Source: BOG-908 sp963692875
GTDB lineage: Bacteria > Pseudomonadota > Alphaproteobacteria > Acetobacterales > Acetobacteraceae
Assembly (NCBI GenBank): GCA_965198755.1
Contig: OZ240673.1
Location: forward strand, 3,596,001-3,660,000
Direction: 5' to 3'
Length of the DNA: 64,000 nucleotides
Shown here: positions 9,174 through 17,058 of the stretch, piece by piece
How positions within the stretch are numbered: position 1 is the stretch's first letter
How the letters are laid out: every line of letters begins with the position of its first letter
The notes under the pieces: generated by a model
What the model saw: only the letters and a program-made list of their open reading frames with translations
Database searches by the model: none
Told to the model about the DNA's origin: nothing
Translations under genes and position numbers: made by a program

Positions 9174-9272
9174 GTAAGGCAAGCGGTTCTTTTTCGAAAA
9201 AAAGAACCAAAAAACTTTTGGTCTCGTCAGGTGCGCCGTGGTGAGGCGTGTCGTTTCAGCTGTCCGCGGCAG
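9174..9272. repeat. Hairpin repeat, left half
   Basis: The left GGTTC/GAACC hairpin and the central TTTCAGCTGTCCGCGGCAG arm are present. The copy stops there. Its missing right half may be the piece at 9418-9476, with about 145 bp of AT-richer sequence in between. Confidence 0.8.
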
Positions 9273-9417
9273 AAGGCGGTGCTAAATTGATATTGGACGA
9301 TTTGATGCATTCGTGCGGGTCATGATGTTGAGGCACGTCGTCAACAAACACAGCGCGTATCGAACAGAAATGCAAAACACTTGTTATGCTTTCGCGTAAT
9401 CTCCCCAGCGCGCGCCC

Positions 9418-9476
9418 TAGAGACCAAAAGTTTTTTAGTTCTTTTTTTCAAAAAAGAACTGCTTGCCTTCCTTGCC
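9418..9476. repeat. Hairpin repeat, right half
   Basis: ACCAAAAGTTTTTTAGTTC leads into the T7/A6 hairpin with an AGTTC/GAACT stem base. Note that the stem base is covariant (AG..CT instead of GG..CC). It lies just beyond the 3' end of the convergent kinase gene. Confidence 0.8.
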
Positions 9477-9499
9477 AACCCCCAGCTGAGCAAGCCAAG

Positions 9500-10480
9500 T
9501 CACAACTGCCCCAACAACCCGCTCAGATCGCTCACCGGCCGCGCCCCGTAATGCGAGATCACCTCCGCCGCCGCCAGGCTCGCAAGCCGCCCGCATGCGG
9601 CGAGCTTGCGGCCTGCCGTGTACGCCGCCAGGAACCCGGCCGCGTAGGCGTCGCCGGCGCCGGTGGTGTCCACCACGCTTACCGGTTCAGCGGGCACGTC
9701 AACGCGCTCGGTGCCGTGCAGAATGACGCTGCCGGCTTCGCCCAGCGTCACCACAGCCAAAGCCACGTCCGCCTGCACGGCGGTGAGCGCGTCGTCCAGC
9801 TTGTTTGCCTCGTAGAGGCTGGCCAGCTCGGCTTCGTTGCAGAACAGGATGTCCACGTCGGCGAGCAGGGTGCGGAAGGCGGCCCGGTGGCGGTCCACGC
9901 AAAACGCGTCCGACAGCGAGAGCGCCACCTGGCGGCCGGCCTCGCGCGCGGCACGGGCGGCGACGCGGAACGCGGCCTGTGCCGCCGGCGGGTCGAACAG
10001 GTAGCCTTCGAGGTAGAGCACGCCGGCATCACCGATCAGGGCTGCGTCCAGATCGTCAGGGCCGAACGCCACCGAGGCGCCGAGAAAGGTGTTCATCGTG
10101 CGCTGGCCGTCGGCGGTGACCAGGATCAGGCAGCGCGCGGTGGGCGCGCCTTCGGCCAGCGCAGCGGTGGGGAAGTGCACCCCGGCGGCGGTGATGTCGC
10201 GGCGGAAGGTCTCGCCGAGCGGGTCGGCCGCCACCTTGCCGATGTAGGCGACGCGAGCGCCCAAGGCTGCCGCCACCGCGCAGGTGTTGGCCGCCGAGCC
10301 GCCGCTGCTCTCGCGGCCGGCCGGCATTGCGGCGTACAGCGCCTCTGCCTGCTCGGCGTCGATCAGCGCCATGCCGCCGGGATGCATGCCGTGTTTGGAG
10401 AGGAAGGCGTGGCCGGTGGGGGAGACCACGTCCACGATGGCGTTGCCGATGCCGACGATGTCGAAGCGGGGTGCGTTCAT
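9500..10480 (-). CDS. Adenosine kinase-like PfkB-family sugar kinase
   Basis: This cytoplasmic ribokinase-family kinase has 326 residues. The N-terminal substrate motif SGGSAANT is at about 59-66. The PfkB signature 2 DTTGAGDAYAAGF at 271-283 contains catalytic base Asp277 in the anion hole GAGD. The overall pattern (DIVGIGNAIVD, NCEAE-like NEAELA, TMNTFLGAS) matches the adenosine kinase subgroup found in alphaproteobacteria, so phosphorylation of adenosine or another nucleoside/sugar is expected. The ATG at 10480 was chosen because the family begins immediately before DIVGIGNA; the upstream open frame overlaps a divergent membrane gene that starts 45 bp away. Confidence 0.88.
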   Translation of the reverse strand: MNAPRFDIVGIGNAIVDVVSPTGHAFLSKHGMHPGGMALIDAEQAEALYAAMPAGRESSGGSAANTCAVAAALGARVAYIGKVAADPLGETFRRDITAAGVHFPTAALAEGAPTARCLILVTADGQRTMNTFLGASVAFGPDDLDAALIGDAGVLYLEGYLFDPPAAQAAFRVAARAAREAGRQVALSLSDAFCVDRHRAAFRTLLADVDILFCNEAELASLYEANKLDDALTAVQADVALAVVTLGEAGSVILHGTERVDVPAEPVSVVDTTGAGDAYAAGFLAAYTAGRKLAACGRLASLAAAEVISHYGARPVSDLSGLLGQL

Positions 10481-10525
10481 GCCGGGCGTCTTCCCTGAAA
10501 TGCCGTCCGGGCACAAGGTAAGCCG

Positions 10526-11188
10526 ATGCTCAAACCAATCCTGCGGGCGCTCGAACAGCTCGACGACCCGGCGATCCTGCGCGTGCTGTGCCAAAGCCTG
10601 CTGCTGTCGGCCGCCTGCTTTCTGGGCCTGTGCGCCGGCAGCGTGTACGGCCTGCACCACGCGCTGGTGCATACGGGGTGGATCGCGTGGCTTGCGGGCG
10701 TACTCGGCGGGTTCGCCGCCGTGCTGGCCGCGCTGTGGCTGTTCCTGCCGCTGGCGGTGGTGATCGCCTCGTTGTTCATGGAGCCGGTCTGCCGCGCGGT
10801 GGAACGGCGCTGGTACCCGGCGCTGCCGCCGCCCTCGTCCGGCGCCGCGTTCGCGGCACAGATCTGGGACAGCGCGGTGGTGGGCGCGCTGGTGCTGGCG
10901 CTGAGTGTGCTCTCGCTGGTGCTGGCGCTGCTGCTGCCGGGGGTAGGCCTGGTGCTGGGCTGGGCGATTACCGCCTGGGCGCTGGGGCGCGGGCTGTTCG
11001 TGGCGGTGGCCATGCGGCGGATGGGCCGGGCGGCGGCCAACGCGCTCTATGTGCGGCATCGGGGGTCGGTGCTGCTGCAGGGGGCGGCGCTGGCGCTGGC
11101 GGGATACGTGCCGGTGCTGAACCTGCTGGTGCCGGTGGTGGGCACGGCTTGCATGGTACACGTGTTGATGGAGCGGTCCGAAAGGTAG
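10526..11188 (+). CDS. EI24-domain membrane protein
   Basis: The protein has 220 residues and about four to six hydrophobic helices: SLLLSAACFLGLCAG, the segment near residues 48-80, VVGALVLALSVLSLVLALLLPG, and the C-terminal stretch VPVLNLLVPVVGTACMVHV. This pattern, including the PVLNLLVPV ending, is that of the EI24/CysZ-like family. CysZ itself is a sulfate transporter, but many EI24 proteins have no known function, so no transport substrate is assigned. The gene is divergent from the PfkB kinase. Its last bases touch a degenerate repeat. Confidence 0.8.
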   Translation: MLKPILRALEQLDDPAILRVLCQSLLLSAACFLGLCAGSVYGLHHALVHTGWIAWLAGVLGGFAAVLAALWLFLPLAVVIASLFMEPVCRAVERRWYPALPPPSSGAAFAAQIWDSAVVGALVLALSVLSLVLALLLPGVGLVLGWAITAWALGRGLFVAVAMRRMGRAAANALYVRHRGSVLLQGAALALAGYVPVLNLLVPVVGTACMVHVLMERSER

Positions 11189-11302
11189 GCAAGCGGTTAT
11201 TTCTTGAAGACGAGAACCAGAACTTGAGTACGACTGTCCGGGCGCGTTCGCGACAGCGGAGACAGAAGCTTTTTGCTTCTTTATTCTCGAAGAAGGCCTT
11301 GC
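11187..11302. repeat. Degenerate hairpin repeat
   Basis: The repeat order is kept (GCAAGCGGTT, central CGACAGCGGAGACAGAAGC, CTTCT hairpin, AAGGCCTTGCTT) but the left hairpin has many substitutions that break pairing. It is an old copy under decay. Confidence 0.7.
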
Positions 11303-11466
11303 TTCGGCGCCGCCGCGTGATGTTTGGTTTAAGCGAAACCTGGGGTTAAGCCACCCGTGCCGGGTTGTTTCCCGCAAACAGCGTGTGTTAGGCCAACATC
11401 TTCGCGTATCAGCCGGTCGGGTTCATCTCCACGGACACAGCCGGTCCAGATCAACGGGGGCCGCCC

Positions 11467-12183
11467 TTGTTTAAACGCCGCAAGCCCGAAGACGAGCCGG
11501 AGCCCAACATGGAAACCAGCCAAAGCGCACCCGACCCCCAGGCGGAGCCGACTCCGCCGGATACCGGCCTCGGCGTGCCGCCACGTCCGCCAGCGCCGAC
11601 ACAAGCCGCCTCGGCTCCTCCTTTCAAGGACATGACCATGGGACGCCCGCCTTTTGCCTCGCCTACGCCGCCCAACGGCGCCAACCCGCCGATGCCGCCC
11701 TCCACGCCGCCCCGCCCGCCCGGGCCGCCAGTGGCGCGTGCAGGCGGGCCAGAGCGGCCCGTGGCCGCACCCGAGCGGCGGACCTTGGTGGTCGGCCGCG
11801 GCATCAGCGTGCAGGGCATGGTGCAGGATGCCGAGCGCCTGGTGGTGGAAGGCACCGTCGAAGCCAGCATGATCCACGCGGCCGAGTTGTCGGTCTCGCA
11901 GGGCGGCGTGTTCAAGGGCGAGGTCGAGGTGGAGAGCGCGGAAGTCGCCGGCACCATCGATGGCACCGTCATTGCGCGGGCCAACCTGATCGTGCGCGCT
12001 ACCGGCGTGGTGCTGGGCACCGCGCGTTGCCGCCGCCTGCAGGTAGAGGATGGCGGTCAGATCACCGGGCGGATCGAAATGCTGAACGACACGCCGCGCG
12101 TACCCGCCGCATCGCCCTCCTCAGCCAGACCAGACGCCTCCCCCGCAGAAGTCAACAGAGCGGTCATGAGTTACGAAAGCTAA
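11467..12183 (+). CDS. Bactofilin (polymer-forming cytoskeletal protein)
   Basis: The protein has 238 residues. A proline-rich, low-complexity N-terminus covers about 15-95. A bactofilin core of beta-helix repeats at about 100-200 follows, with LVVGRGISVQGMVQDAERLVVEGTVEAS and successive GEVEVESAEVAGTIDGTV repeats, and then a disordered tail. Bactofilins polymerise without nucleotide into filaments at the inner membrane and place cell-wall or polar proteins. The frame opens with TTG at 11467 after a G-rich stretch; the ATG at 11509 is an alternative. The long proline-rich head is more extended than in CcmA-type bactofilins. Confidence 0.9.
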   Translation: MFKRRKPEDEPEPNMETSQSAPDPQAEPTPPDTGLGVPPRPPAPTQAASAPPFKDMTMGRPPFASPTPPNGANPPMPPSTPPRPPGPPVARAGGPERPVAAPERRTLVVGRGISVQGMVQDAERLVVEGTVEASMIHAAELSVSQGGVFKGEVEVESAEVAGTIDGTVIARANLIVRATGVVLGTARCRRLQVEDGGQITGRIEMLNDTPRVPAASPSSARPDASPAEVNRAVMSYES

Positions 12184-12235
12184 GCCTTCGGAACGAATTC
12201 CTTAAACGTCTCCGAAGCGGCTGCCGCACAATAAA

Positions 12236-12302
12236 ACCGCGACAGCCGCAGCAAACGTTTTTTGCTGCTTTTTTTCAAAAAAGCAGTGCTTGCTTCCTTC
12301 GT
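12236..12302. repeat. Hairpin repeat, right half
   Basis: A CGCGACAGC arm, a degenerate A/T tract and a CTGCT/AGCAG hairpin are followed by TGCTTGCTTC. It lies between the convergent bactofilin and small membrane protein genes. Confidence 0.75.
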
Positions 12303-12303
12303 G

Positions 12304-12447
12304 TCAGGAAATCGGGTCGTTAGGCCCGCCTATGCCGGACTGCTTGCCCTGCTGGCTGCGCTTCGTGGAGATCTTGCTCCACCCAAGAAAGCCAAGAAAA
12401 AGTACGAAGGTGACAAACACCAGCAAGAATAGGGGATGACCGCTCAT
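12304..12447 (-). CDS. Small membrane protein, 47 residues
   Basis: Reading the minus strand gives an intact 47-residue frame. It starts with MSGHPLFLLVFVTFVLFLG, a single strong hydrophobic helix at about residues 5-22, and continues with a basic segment WSKISTKRSQQGKQ and a polar tail GGPNDPIS. An AAGG sequence lies about 13 bases before the ATG. The layout (short N-terminus, one helix, positively charged cytoplasmic side, disordered tail) is that of a single-pass inner-membrane microprotein. No family is recognised. It precedes gabT on the same strand but is separated from it by 84 bp and lies downstream in the transcription direction. Confidence 0.6.
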   Translation of the reverse strand: MSGHPLFLLVFVTFVLFLGFLGWSKISTKRSQQGKQSGIGGPNDPIS

Positions 12448-12531
12448 TTTTCTCGGACCTTCCGGGTTTCCTCTCAGAGCAAGCAGGCTTTGCCAGCTGG
12501 GTTTGCCCCCGTCGCGGCGAAGTGACGTGGT

Positions 12532-13806
12532 TCAGGCGGCCAGCGCGGCTTCCAGCATACGCAAGCCCTCATCCAAGACGCCGTCTTCCACGGTGAGCGG
12601 GACGAGCACGCGGATGGTGTTCGCGAACACGCCGCAGGACAGCAGCACCAGGCCGTGATCGAGTGCCGCGGTGGTGACGCGCTTGGTTGCCTCGGCGTCG
12701 GGCTCGGTGCCGCCGCGGTCGCGGAAAATCTCGAAGCCGATCATCGCACCCGGGCCGCGGATGGCGCCGATGGGCAGCGTGTCGTTGCGCTGCGCCAGCG
12801 TGGCGAGGCGCTGCTTGATGCGGGCGCCGATGGTCTCTGCGCGAGCGAGCAGGCCTTCGTCGGCGATGATGTCGAGCACGGCGAGCGCCGCGGCGCAGGC
12901 GATCGGGTTACCGGCGTAGGTGCCGCCCAGGCCCCCCGGCTCGGCGGCCTGCATGACGTGCTCGCGGCCGATGACGCCGGAGAGCGGGAAGCCGCCGGCG
13001 AGCGATTTCGCCACGGTCACCAGGTCGGGCTGCACGCCGCTATGCTCGATACCGAACATGCGGCCGGTGCGCGCGAAGCCGGACTGCACCTCGTCGGCGA
13101 TCAGCAGGATGGAGTGTTTGTCGCAGATGCGGCGGAGCTCGTGCAGCAGTTCGTGCGGCGCCTCGTAGAAGCCGCCTTCGCCCTGCACCGGCTCGATGAT
13201 GATGGCGGCGACGCGGGACGGCTCGATGTCGGCGCGGAACAGGAACTCGAGCGCGCGCAGCGAATCCGCCGTGGTGGTGCCGTGGTGCTCGATGGGGAAG
13301 GGGAGGTGGTAGATCTCCGGCGGGAACGGGCCGAAGCCGCGCTTGTAGGGGAGGGTCTTGCCGGTCATCGCCGTGGTCATGATGGTGCGGCCGTGAAAGG
13401 CGCCGGAGAACGCGATGATGCCGGAGCGGCCGGTGGCCACGCGCGCGATCTTCACCGCGTTCTCCACCGCCTCCGCACCGGTGGTGAAGAAGATGGTGCG
13501 CGCCGGGCCGGAAAACGGGGCGAGCGCGTTGAGGCGCTCGGCCAGCTCAACGTAGGGCTCGTAGGCGAGCACCTGCACGCAGGTGTGGGTGAAGCGGTTC
13601 ATCTGTTCGGTGGCGGCGGCGATGATGCGCGGGTGGCAGTGGCCGGTGTTGAGCACGGCGATGCCGCCGGCGAAATCCACGTAGCGGCGGCCTTCCACGT
13701 CCCAGATCTCGGCGTTGCGCGCGTGGTGGGCGTAGACGGAGGTTGCGTGCGACAGGGCGCGCGGGATGGCGGCGTTGCGGCGGGCGAGCAAGGTTTGGTT
13801 GGACAC
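12532..13806 (-). CDS. gabT: 4-aminobutyrate--2-oxoglutarate aminotransferase
   Basis: The protein has about 424 residues and belongs to class III PLP-dependent aminotransferases. Visible signatures are FAGGIAVLNTGHCHP, FFTTGAEAVENAVKIAR, the PLP aspartate in LIADEVQSGFARTG and the Schiff-base lysine near residue 267 in VTVAKSLAGGFP. It would convert 4-aminobutyrate and 2-oxoglutarate to succinate semialdehyde and glutamate, feeding the GABA shunt. The start is set at the GTG at 13806, which matches the usual family N-terminus (SNQTLLARR). An upstream TTG at 13833 would place the start against a repeat. No gabD lies next to it. Confidence 0.9.
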   Translation of the reverse strand: MSNQTLLARRNAAIPRALSHATSVYAHHARNAEIWDVEGRRYVDFAGGIAVLNTGHCHPRIIAAATEQMNRFTHTCVQVLAYEPYVELAERLNALAPFSGPARTIFFTTGAEAVENAVKIARVATGRSGIIAFSGAFHGRTIMTTAMTGKTLPYKRGFGPFPPEIYHLPFPIEHHGTTTADSLRALEFLFRADIEPSRVAAIIIEPVQGEGGFYEAPHELLHELRRICDKHSILLIADEVQSGFARTGRMFGIEHSGVQPDLVTVAKSLAGGFPLSGVIGREHVMQAAEPGGLGGTYAGNPIACAAALAVLDIIADEGLLARAETIGARIKQRLATLAQRNDTLPIGAIRGPGAMIGFEIFRDRGGTEPDAEATKRVTTAALDHGLVLLSCGVFANTIRVLVPLTVEDGVLDEGLRMLEAALAA

Positions 13807-13831
13807 GCGGCGGGCCTTTTGGGGTGCTTGC

Positions 13832-13905
13832 AAGAAGGTAGGCCTTCTTTTTCGAGAAAAAGAAGCAAAAAGCTTTTGTCACGGCTGTCGCGGACGGCTG
13901 AAACG
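13832..13905. repeat. Hairpin repeat, left half
   Basis: A CCTTCT/AGAAGC hairpin with an outlying A-tract and the GGCTGTCGCGG arm are present. It lies immediately upstream of gabT, in its leader. Confidence 0.78.
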
Positions 13906-13944
13906 GCACGTCTCATACCGGCCGCCCGAGACAATGACCGGTGG

Positions 13945-14075
13945 AGAAAGGAAAGCAGTTCTTTTTTGAAAAAAAAAGAACCAAGAAACTTTTGTTCCCT
14001 CGGGCGTACGCCGCGGGAGAGTCCGCGACAGCAGTGACAAAAGCTTTTTGCTTCGCCTTGCTTTCTCGTCGGCGG
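13945..14075. repeat. Hairpin repeat, full copy
   Basis: The copy has a left AGTTC/GAACC hairpin with an A9 tract, a central GAGAGTCCGCGACAG arm and a shortened right end ending in CTTCGCCTTGCTTTC. It stands in tandem with the half copies on either side. Confidence 0.8.
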
Positions 14076-14247
14076 CGATCACAGGAGTGAGTGTTTCGAG
14101 CTGTTGGTATCAGTGTCCGTTTGAAACGTTCGCCCTGGTGGTCATCCGGCGCGTTTTTGTCGCACGGCCTCGGGCCACTCGCACGCCGCTTCCTGCGCGA
14201 AAAGCCACGCCAGCCGATTGTTGAGACGGACACTCAGCAACACGCGC

Positions 14248-14312
14248 GCCGAGAGAACAAAAGTTTTTTGGTTCTTTTTTTCAAAAAAGAACTGCTTGCT
14301 TGCTTTCTACCA
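14248..14312. repeat. Hairpin repeat, right half
   Basis: GAACAAAAGTTTTTTGGTTC leads into a T7/A6 hairpin and GAACTGCTTGCTTGC. It ends 16 bp before the start of the SDR gene. Together with the two preceding copies it fills most of the gabT-SDR intergenic region. Confidence 0.78.
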
Positions 14313-14327
14313 TTTCGGAGCCTCGCC

Positions 14328-15185
14328 ATGACAAACACCACCGCGCGCGTTGCCTGGATCACCGGCGCATCCTCCGGCATCGGCGAGGCGCTCGCCCACG
14401 CGCTGGGCCGCGAAGGCTGGTCGCTCATCCTGTCCGGCCGCCGCGTGGCCGCCCTGCAGGCGGTGGCCGACGCCGCTGGCGCGCCCGCGCTGGTGCTGCC
14501 GTTCGAGGCGACAGACTACGACGCCCTGCCCGCCGTGGTGGCCGAGGCGGTCGCCTGGCGCGGCGGCGTGGACATGCTGGTCAACAACGCCGGCATCAGC
14601 CAGCGCAGCCTGGCGCTGGACACCGGCTTCGAGGTGTACCGCGCGCTTATGGAGGCCGACTTCTTCGCGCCGCTGCGCCTGACCCAGCTGGTGCTGCCGC
14701 ACATGGTGGCGCGGCGGTCCGGACGCCTGGTGGCCATCAGCTCGCTGGCCGGTCGCACCGGCTCGCCGCTGCGCACCGGCTACTGTGCGGCCAAGCACGC
14801 GCTGCTGGGCTACTACGAGGCGCTGCGGGCGGAAGTGGAGGCGGCCTACGGCGTATCGGTCACCTCGGTGATGCCGGGCTCGGTGCGCACCGCCATCGCG
14901 ACGAACGCGCTGCAGGGCGACGGGAGCGTGCGCGGGGTGTCCGACACCAACATCGATGCCGGCATGGACCCGGCCGAGGCGGCCCGCATCATCGTGGACG
15001 CGATCGGGCGGAACCAGCGGGAGATCGTGGTGGCGCAGGGTGCGGAACTGCACGGCTTCGGGCTGCGGGCGAGCGACCCGGAACGGCTGTTCGACTACAT
15101 GGCGCAGGAAGGGGCGCGGCTGGCGGCGGCACGGGCGGCGGCGGTGGGGGCTTTCCGGCCGGAGCCTGGGAAGGTGATGACCTAG
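14328..15185 (+). CDS. SDR-family oxidoreductase
   Basis: The protein has about 285 residues and is a classical short-chain dehydrogenase. The nucleotide motif GASSGIG is at about 11-17, NNAG is near 86-89, the catalytic Ser lies in AISSLAGRTG, and the YxxxK pair lies in TGYCAAKHALLGY. It would reduce or oxidise a carbonyl/hydroxyl substrate with NAD(P)H. The substrate cannot be deduced. The ATG at 14328 follows CGGAG by about 7 bases and starts the fold directly; the frame is open far upstream through repeat sequence, which is not coding. The stop is followed at once by another repeat. Confidence 0.9.
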   Translation: MTNTTARVAWITGASSGIGEALAHALGREGWSLILSGRRVAALQAVADAAGAPALVLPFEATDYDALPAVVAEAVAWRGGVDMLVNNAGISQRSLALDTGFEVYRALMEADFFAPLRLTQLVLPHMVARRSGRLVAISSLAGRTGSPLRTGYCAAKHALLGYYEALRAEVEAAYGVSVTSVMPGSVRTAIATNALQGDGSVRGVSDTNIDAGMDPAEAARIIVDAIGRNQREIVVAQGAELHGFGLRASDPERLFDYMAQEGARLAAARAAAVGAFRPEPGKVMT

Positions 15186-15347
15186 AAAGCAAGGCCTTCT
15201 TTTCTGAAGAAAAAAAGCAAAAGACTTTTGTCTCCGCTGTCGCGGTCCTCTCCGGAGAGCGCGCGACAGCGGAGTCAAAAGTTTTTTGGTCCTTTTTTCA
15301 AAAAAGGACTGCTTGCTTTCTATGAGTCAGCATCAACGCAGTTGGTA
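15186..15347. repeat. Hairpin repeat with one MITE-like end
   Basis: A CTTCT hairpin, CTCCGCTGTCGCGG, the matching CGCGACAGCGGAG arm and a GGTCC/GGACT hairpin are followed by the outer end TATGAGTCAGCATCAACG and terminal GTTGGTA. TCA follows directly. The copy is in reverse orientation to those at 32.2 and 48.4 kb. Confidence 0.85.
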
Positions 15348-16544
15348 TCAGTCCGTCGGCTCTGGCGACCGTATCAGCTTCACCCGCTTGCCCGCGACGC
15401 CCAGCGCAATGCGCCCCTGCTTCAACGCCAGTGCGTCCTCGCCGAACACGCCCAGCCGCCAGCCGTGCAAGGCCGGCACGTCCGGCGCCTCCTCGGTCGC
15501 TAGCCGGTCGATGTCGTCGGACGATGCCAGTAGCTTCGGCGCCACGTCGTGGCTCTCGGCCTTCTCCGCCAGCAGCACCTTCAATAAGGCGACCAGCGCC
15601 GGCGAGGGCCGTGCGCCGTCGCGGGCGGCGCGGGCTTCGGGCAACGCGTCGTCCGGCAGGGCCTGGCTCTCGGCGAGTGCGGCGAGCAGCGTCTGACCGG
15701 CGGCCCCCTCGGCAAAGCCGCGGGTGACGCCGCGGATGCGGGCCAGTGCGTCGGCGTCGGCCGGCATGGTGGCGGCCACCTCCAGCAGGCTCTCGTCGCG
15801 CACCAGGCGCTGGCGGGGGATGTTGATGCGCTGCGCCTCGCGCTCGCGCCAAGCGGCCGCCGCGCGCAGGGCGGCGAGCATGCGGCGGTTGCTGGTGCGC
15901 GGGCGCAGGCGCTCCCACATGGTGTCCGGGTCGGGGCGGTAGGTGGCGGGTTCGGCCAGGGCGGCCATCTCCTCGGCGACCCAGGGGGTGCGGCCTTCGC
16001 GGTCCAGCCGGGCGGTCAGGCGTTCGTAGACGGTGCGCAGGTGGGTGACGTCGGCCGCGGCGTAGGCGACCTGGGCGGGGCTGAGCGGGCGCGCGGACCA
16101 GTCCGAGAAGCGGTGCGCCTTGTCGATGCTGCCGCCGGCTAGGCCGGCCACCAAGCTGTCGTAGCCGACCTGGTCGCCAAAGCCGGCCACCATGGCGGCG
16201 ACCTGGGTGTCGAACAGCGGGATGGGGACGGCGCCGAACAGCTGGAGGAAGATCTCCACGTCCTGCCGGGCGGCATGAAAAACCTTCACCACGGCCTGAT
16301 TGGCCATCAGGCGGCCGAGCGGAGCCAGGTCCAGTCCGGGGGCCAGAGCGTCCACCACGGCGACGTCTGCCACACCACCGAGCTGCACCACGCAGAGCTC
16401 GGGCCAGTAGGTGCGCTCTCGCATGAATTCGGTGTCCACCGTGACGTAGGGCTCGGCGGAGAGCCGTTCGCAGAGGGCGGCGAGCGCGTCGGTGCCGGTG
16501 ATGAGGACTGGGTGCGCGAAGGTGTCGCGCGCGGGGCGGGGCAT
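15348..16544 (-). CDS. rnd: Ribonuclease D (with HRDC domain)
   Basis: The protein has about 398 residues. The N-terminal DEDD 3'-5' exonuclease domain shows Exo I VTVDTEFMRERTYWPE, Exo II VFHAARQDVEIF and Exo III AYAAADVTHL, with the Tyr and Asp of the DEDDy type. One HRDC region at about 215-290 follows, then a second, degenerate C-terminal helical part. RNase D trims tRNA precursors and stable RNA. The ATG at 16544 is chosen because the conserved fold starts about 10 residues later; the open frame runs upstream to a repeat near 16733. A second, shorter RNase D-like gene lies at 22533. Confidence 0.92.
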   Translation of the reverse strand: MPRPARDTFAHPVLITGTDALAALCERLSAEPYVTVDTEFMRERTYWPELCVVQLGGVADVAVVDALAPGLDLAPLGRLMANQAVVKVFHAARQDVEIFLQLFGAVPIPLFDTQVAAMVAGFGDQVGYDSLVAGLAGGSIDKAHRFSDWSARPLSPAQVAYAAADVTHLRTVYERLTARLDREGRTPWVAEEMAALAEPATYRPDPDTMWERLRPRTSNRRMLAALRAAAAWREREAQRINIPRQRLVRDESLLEVAATMPADADALARIRGVTRGFAEGAAGQTLLAALAESQALPDDALPEARAARDGARPSPALVALLKVLLAEKAESHDVAPKLLASSDDIDRLATEEAPDVPALHGWRLGVFGEDALALKQGRIALGVAGKRVKLIRSPEPTD

Positions 16545-16697
16545 CGGCGTTTCTACTACGGTCGTATGGGTTGGCAAGAGGGTTGCGTTGGCGGGTGAGC
16601 GGAGTGGCCCGGCGCGGGGCTGTTCTCTGGCACTGCGGACCTGTTGCGGTCGTGAGCGCGTGGGGTCGAGTTGCGATGCTGCCGGACGTTCGGGCAG

Positions 16698-16852
16698 AGG
16701 AAGGCAAGCGGTTCTTTTGAAAAAAAGAACCAAAAAACTTTTGTTCCCTATGGGTGCGCCGTGGTGAGGCGTGGTGTTTCAGCTTTCCGCGACAGCGCTC
16801 GCAAAAGCTTTTTGCTTCTTTTTCTCGAAAAAGAAGGCCTTGCTTTCTTTCG
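16698..16852. repeat. Hairpin repeat, full copy
   Basis: The copy has a GGTTC/GAACC left hairpin, a central TTTCAGCTTTCCGCGACAGC arm that is imperfect, and a CTTCT/AGAAG right hairpin with a TCTCGA loop, ending in AAGGCCTTGCTTTC. It belongs to the same subtype as the copies at 7.4, 9.2 and 27.0 kb. Confidence 0.85.
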
Positions 16853-17058
16853 TCAGGTCAACCGCCACGCCACTCAGCAGTAGAGCCGGCTGCGATACCG
16901 AGGATGCGGCGATCTCGCAGGACCAAACCCGCAACCAACGCGCGAACTTGCCCGCGGACGCACCACAGGTCCCTTGACCCCGGCAGGCTCCCGGGGCCAA
17001 GCGTGCAGCCAGCCAGCGCACCACGCGCTTGCCCGACTTACTCCCCGAGGCCCCGCCG

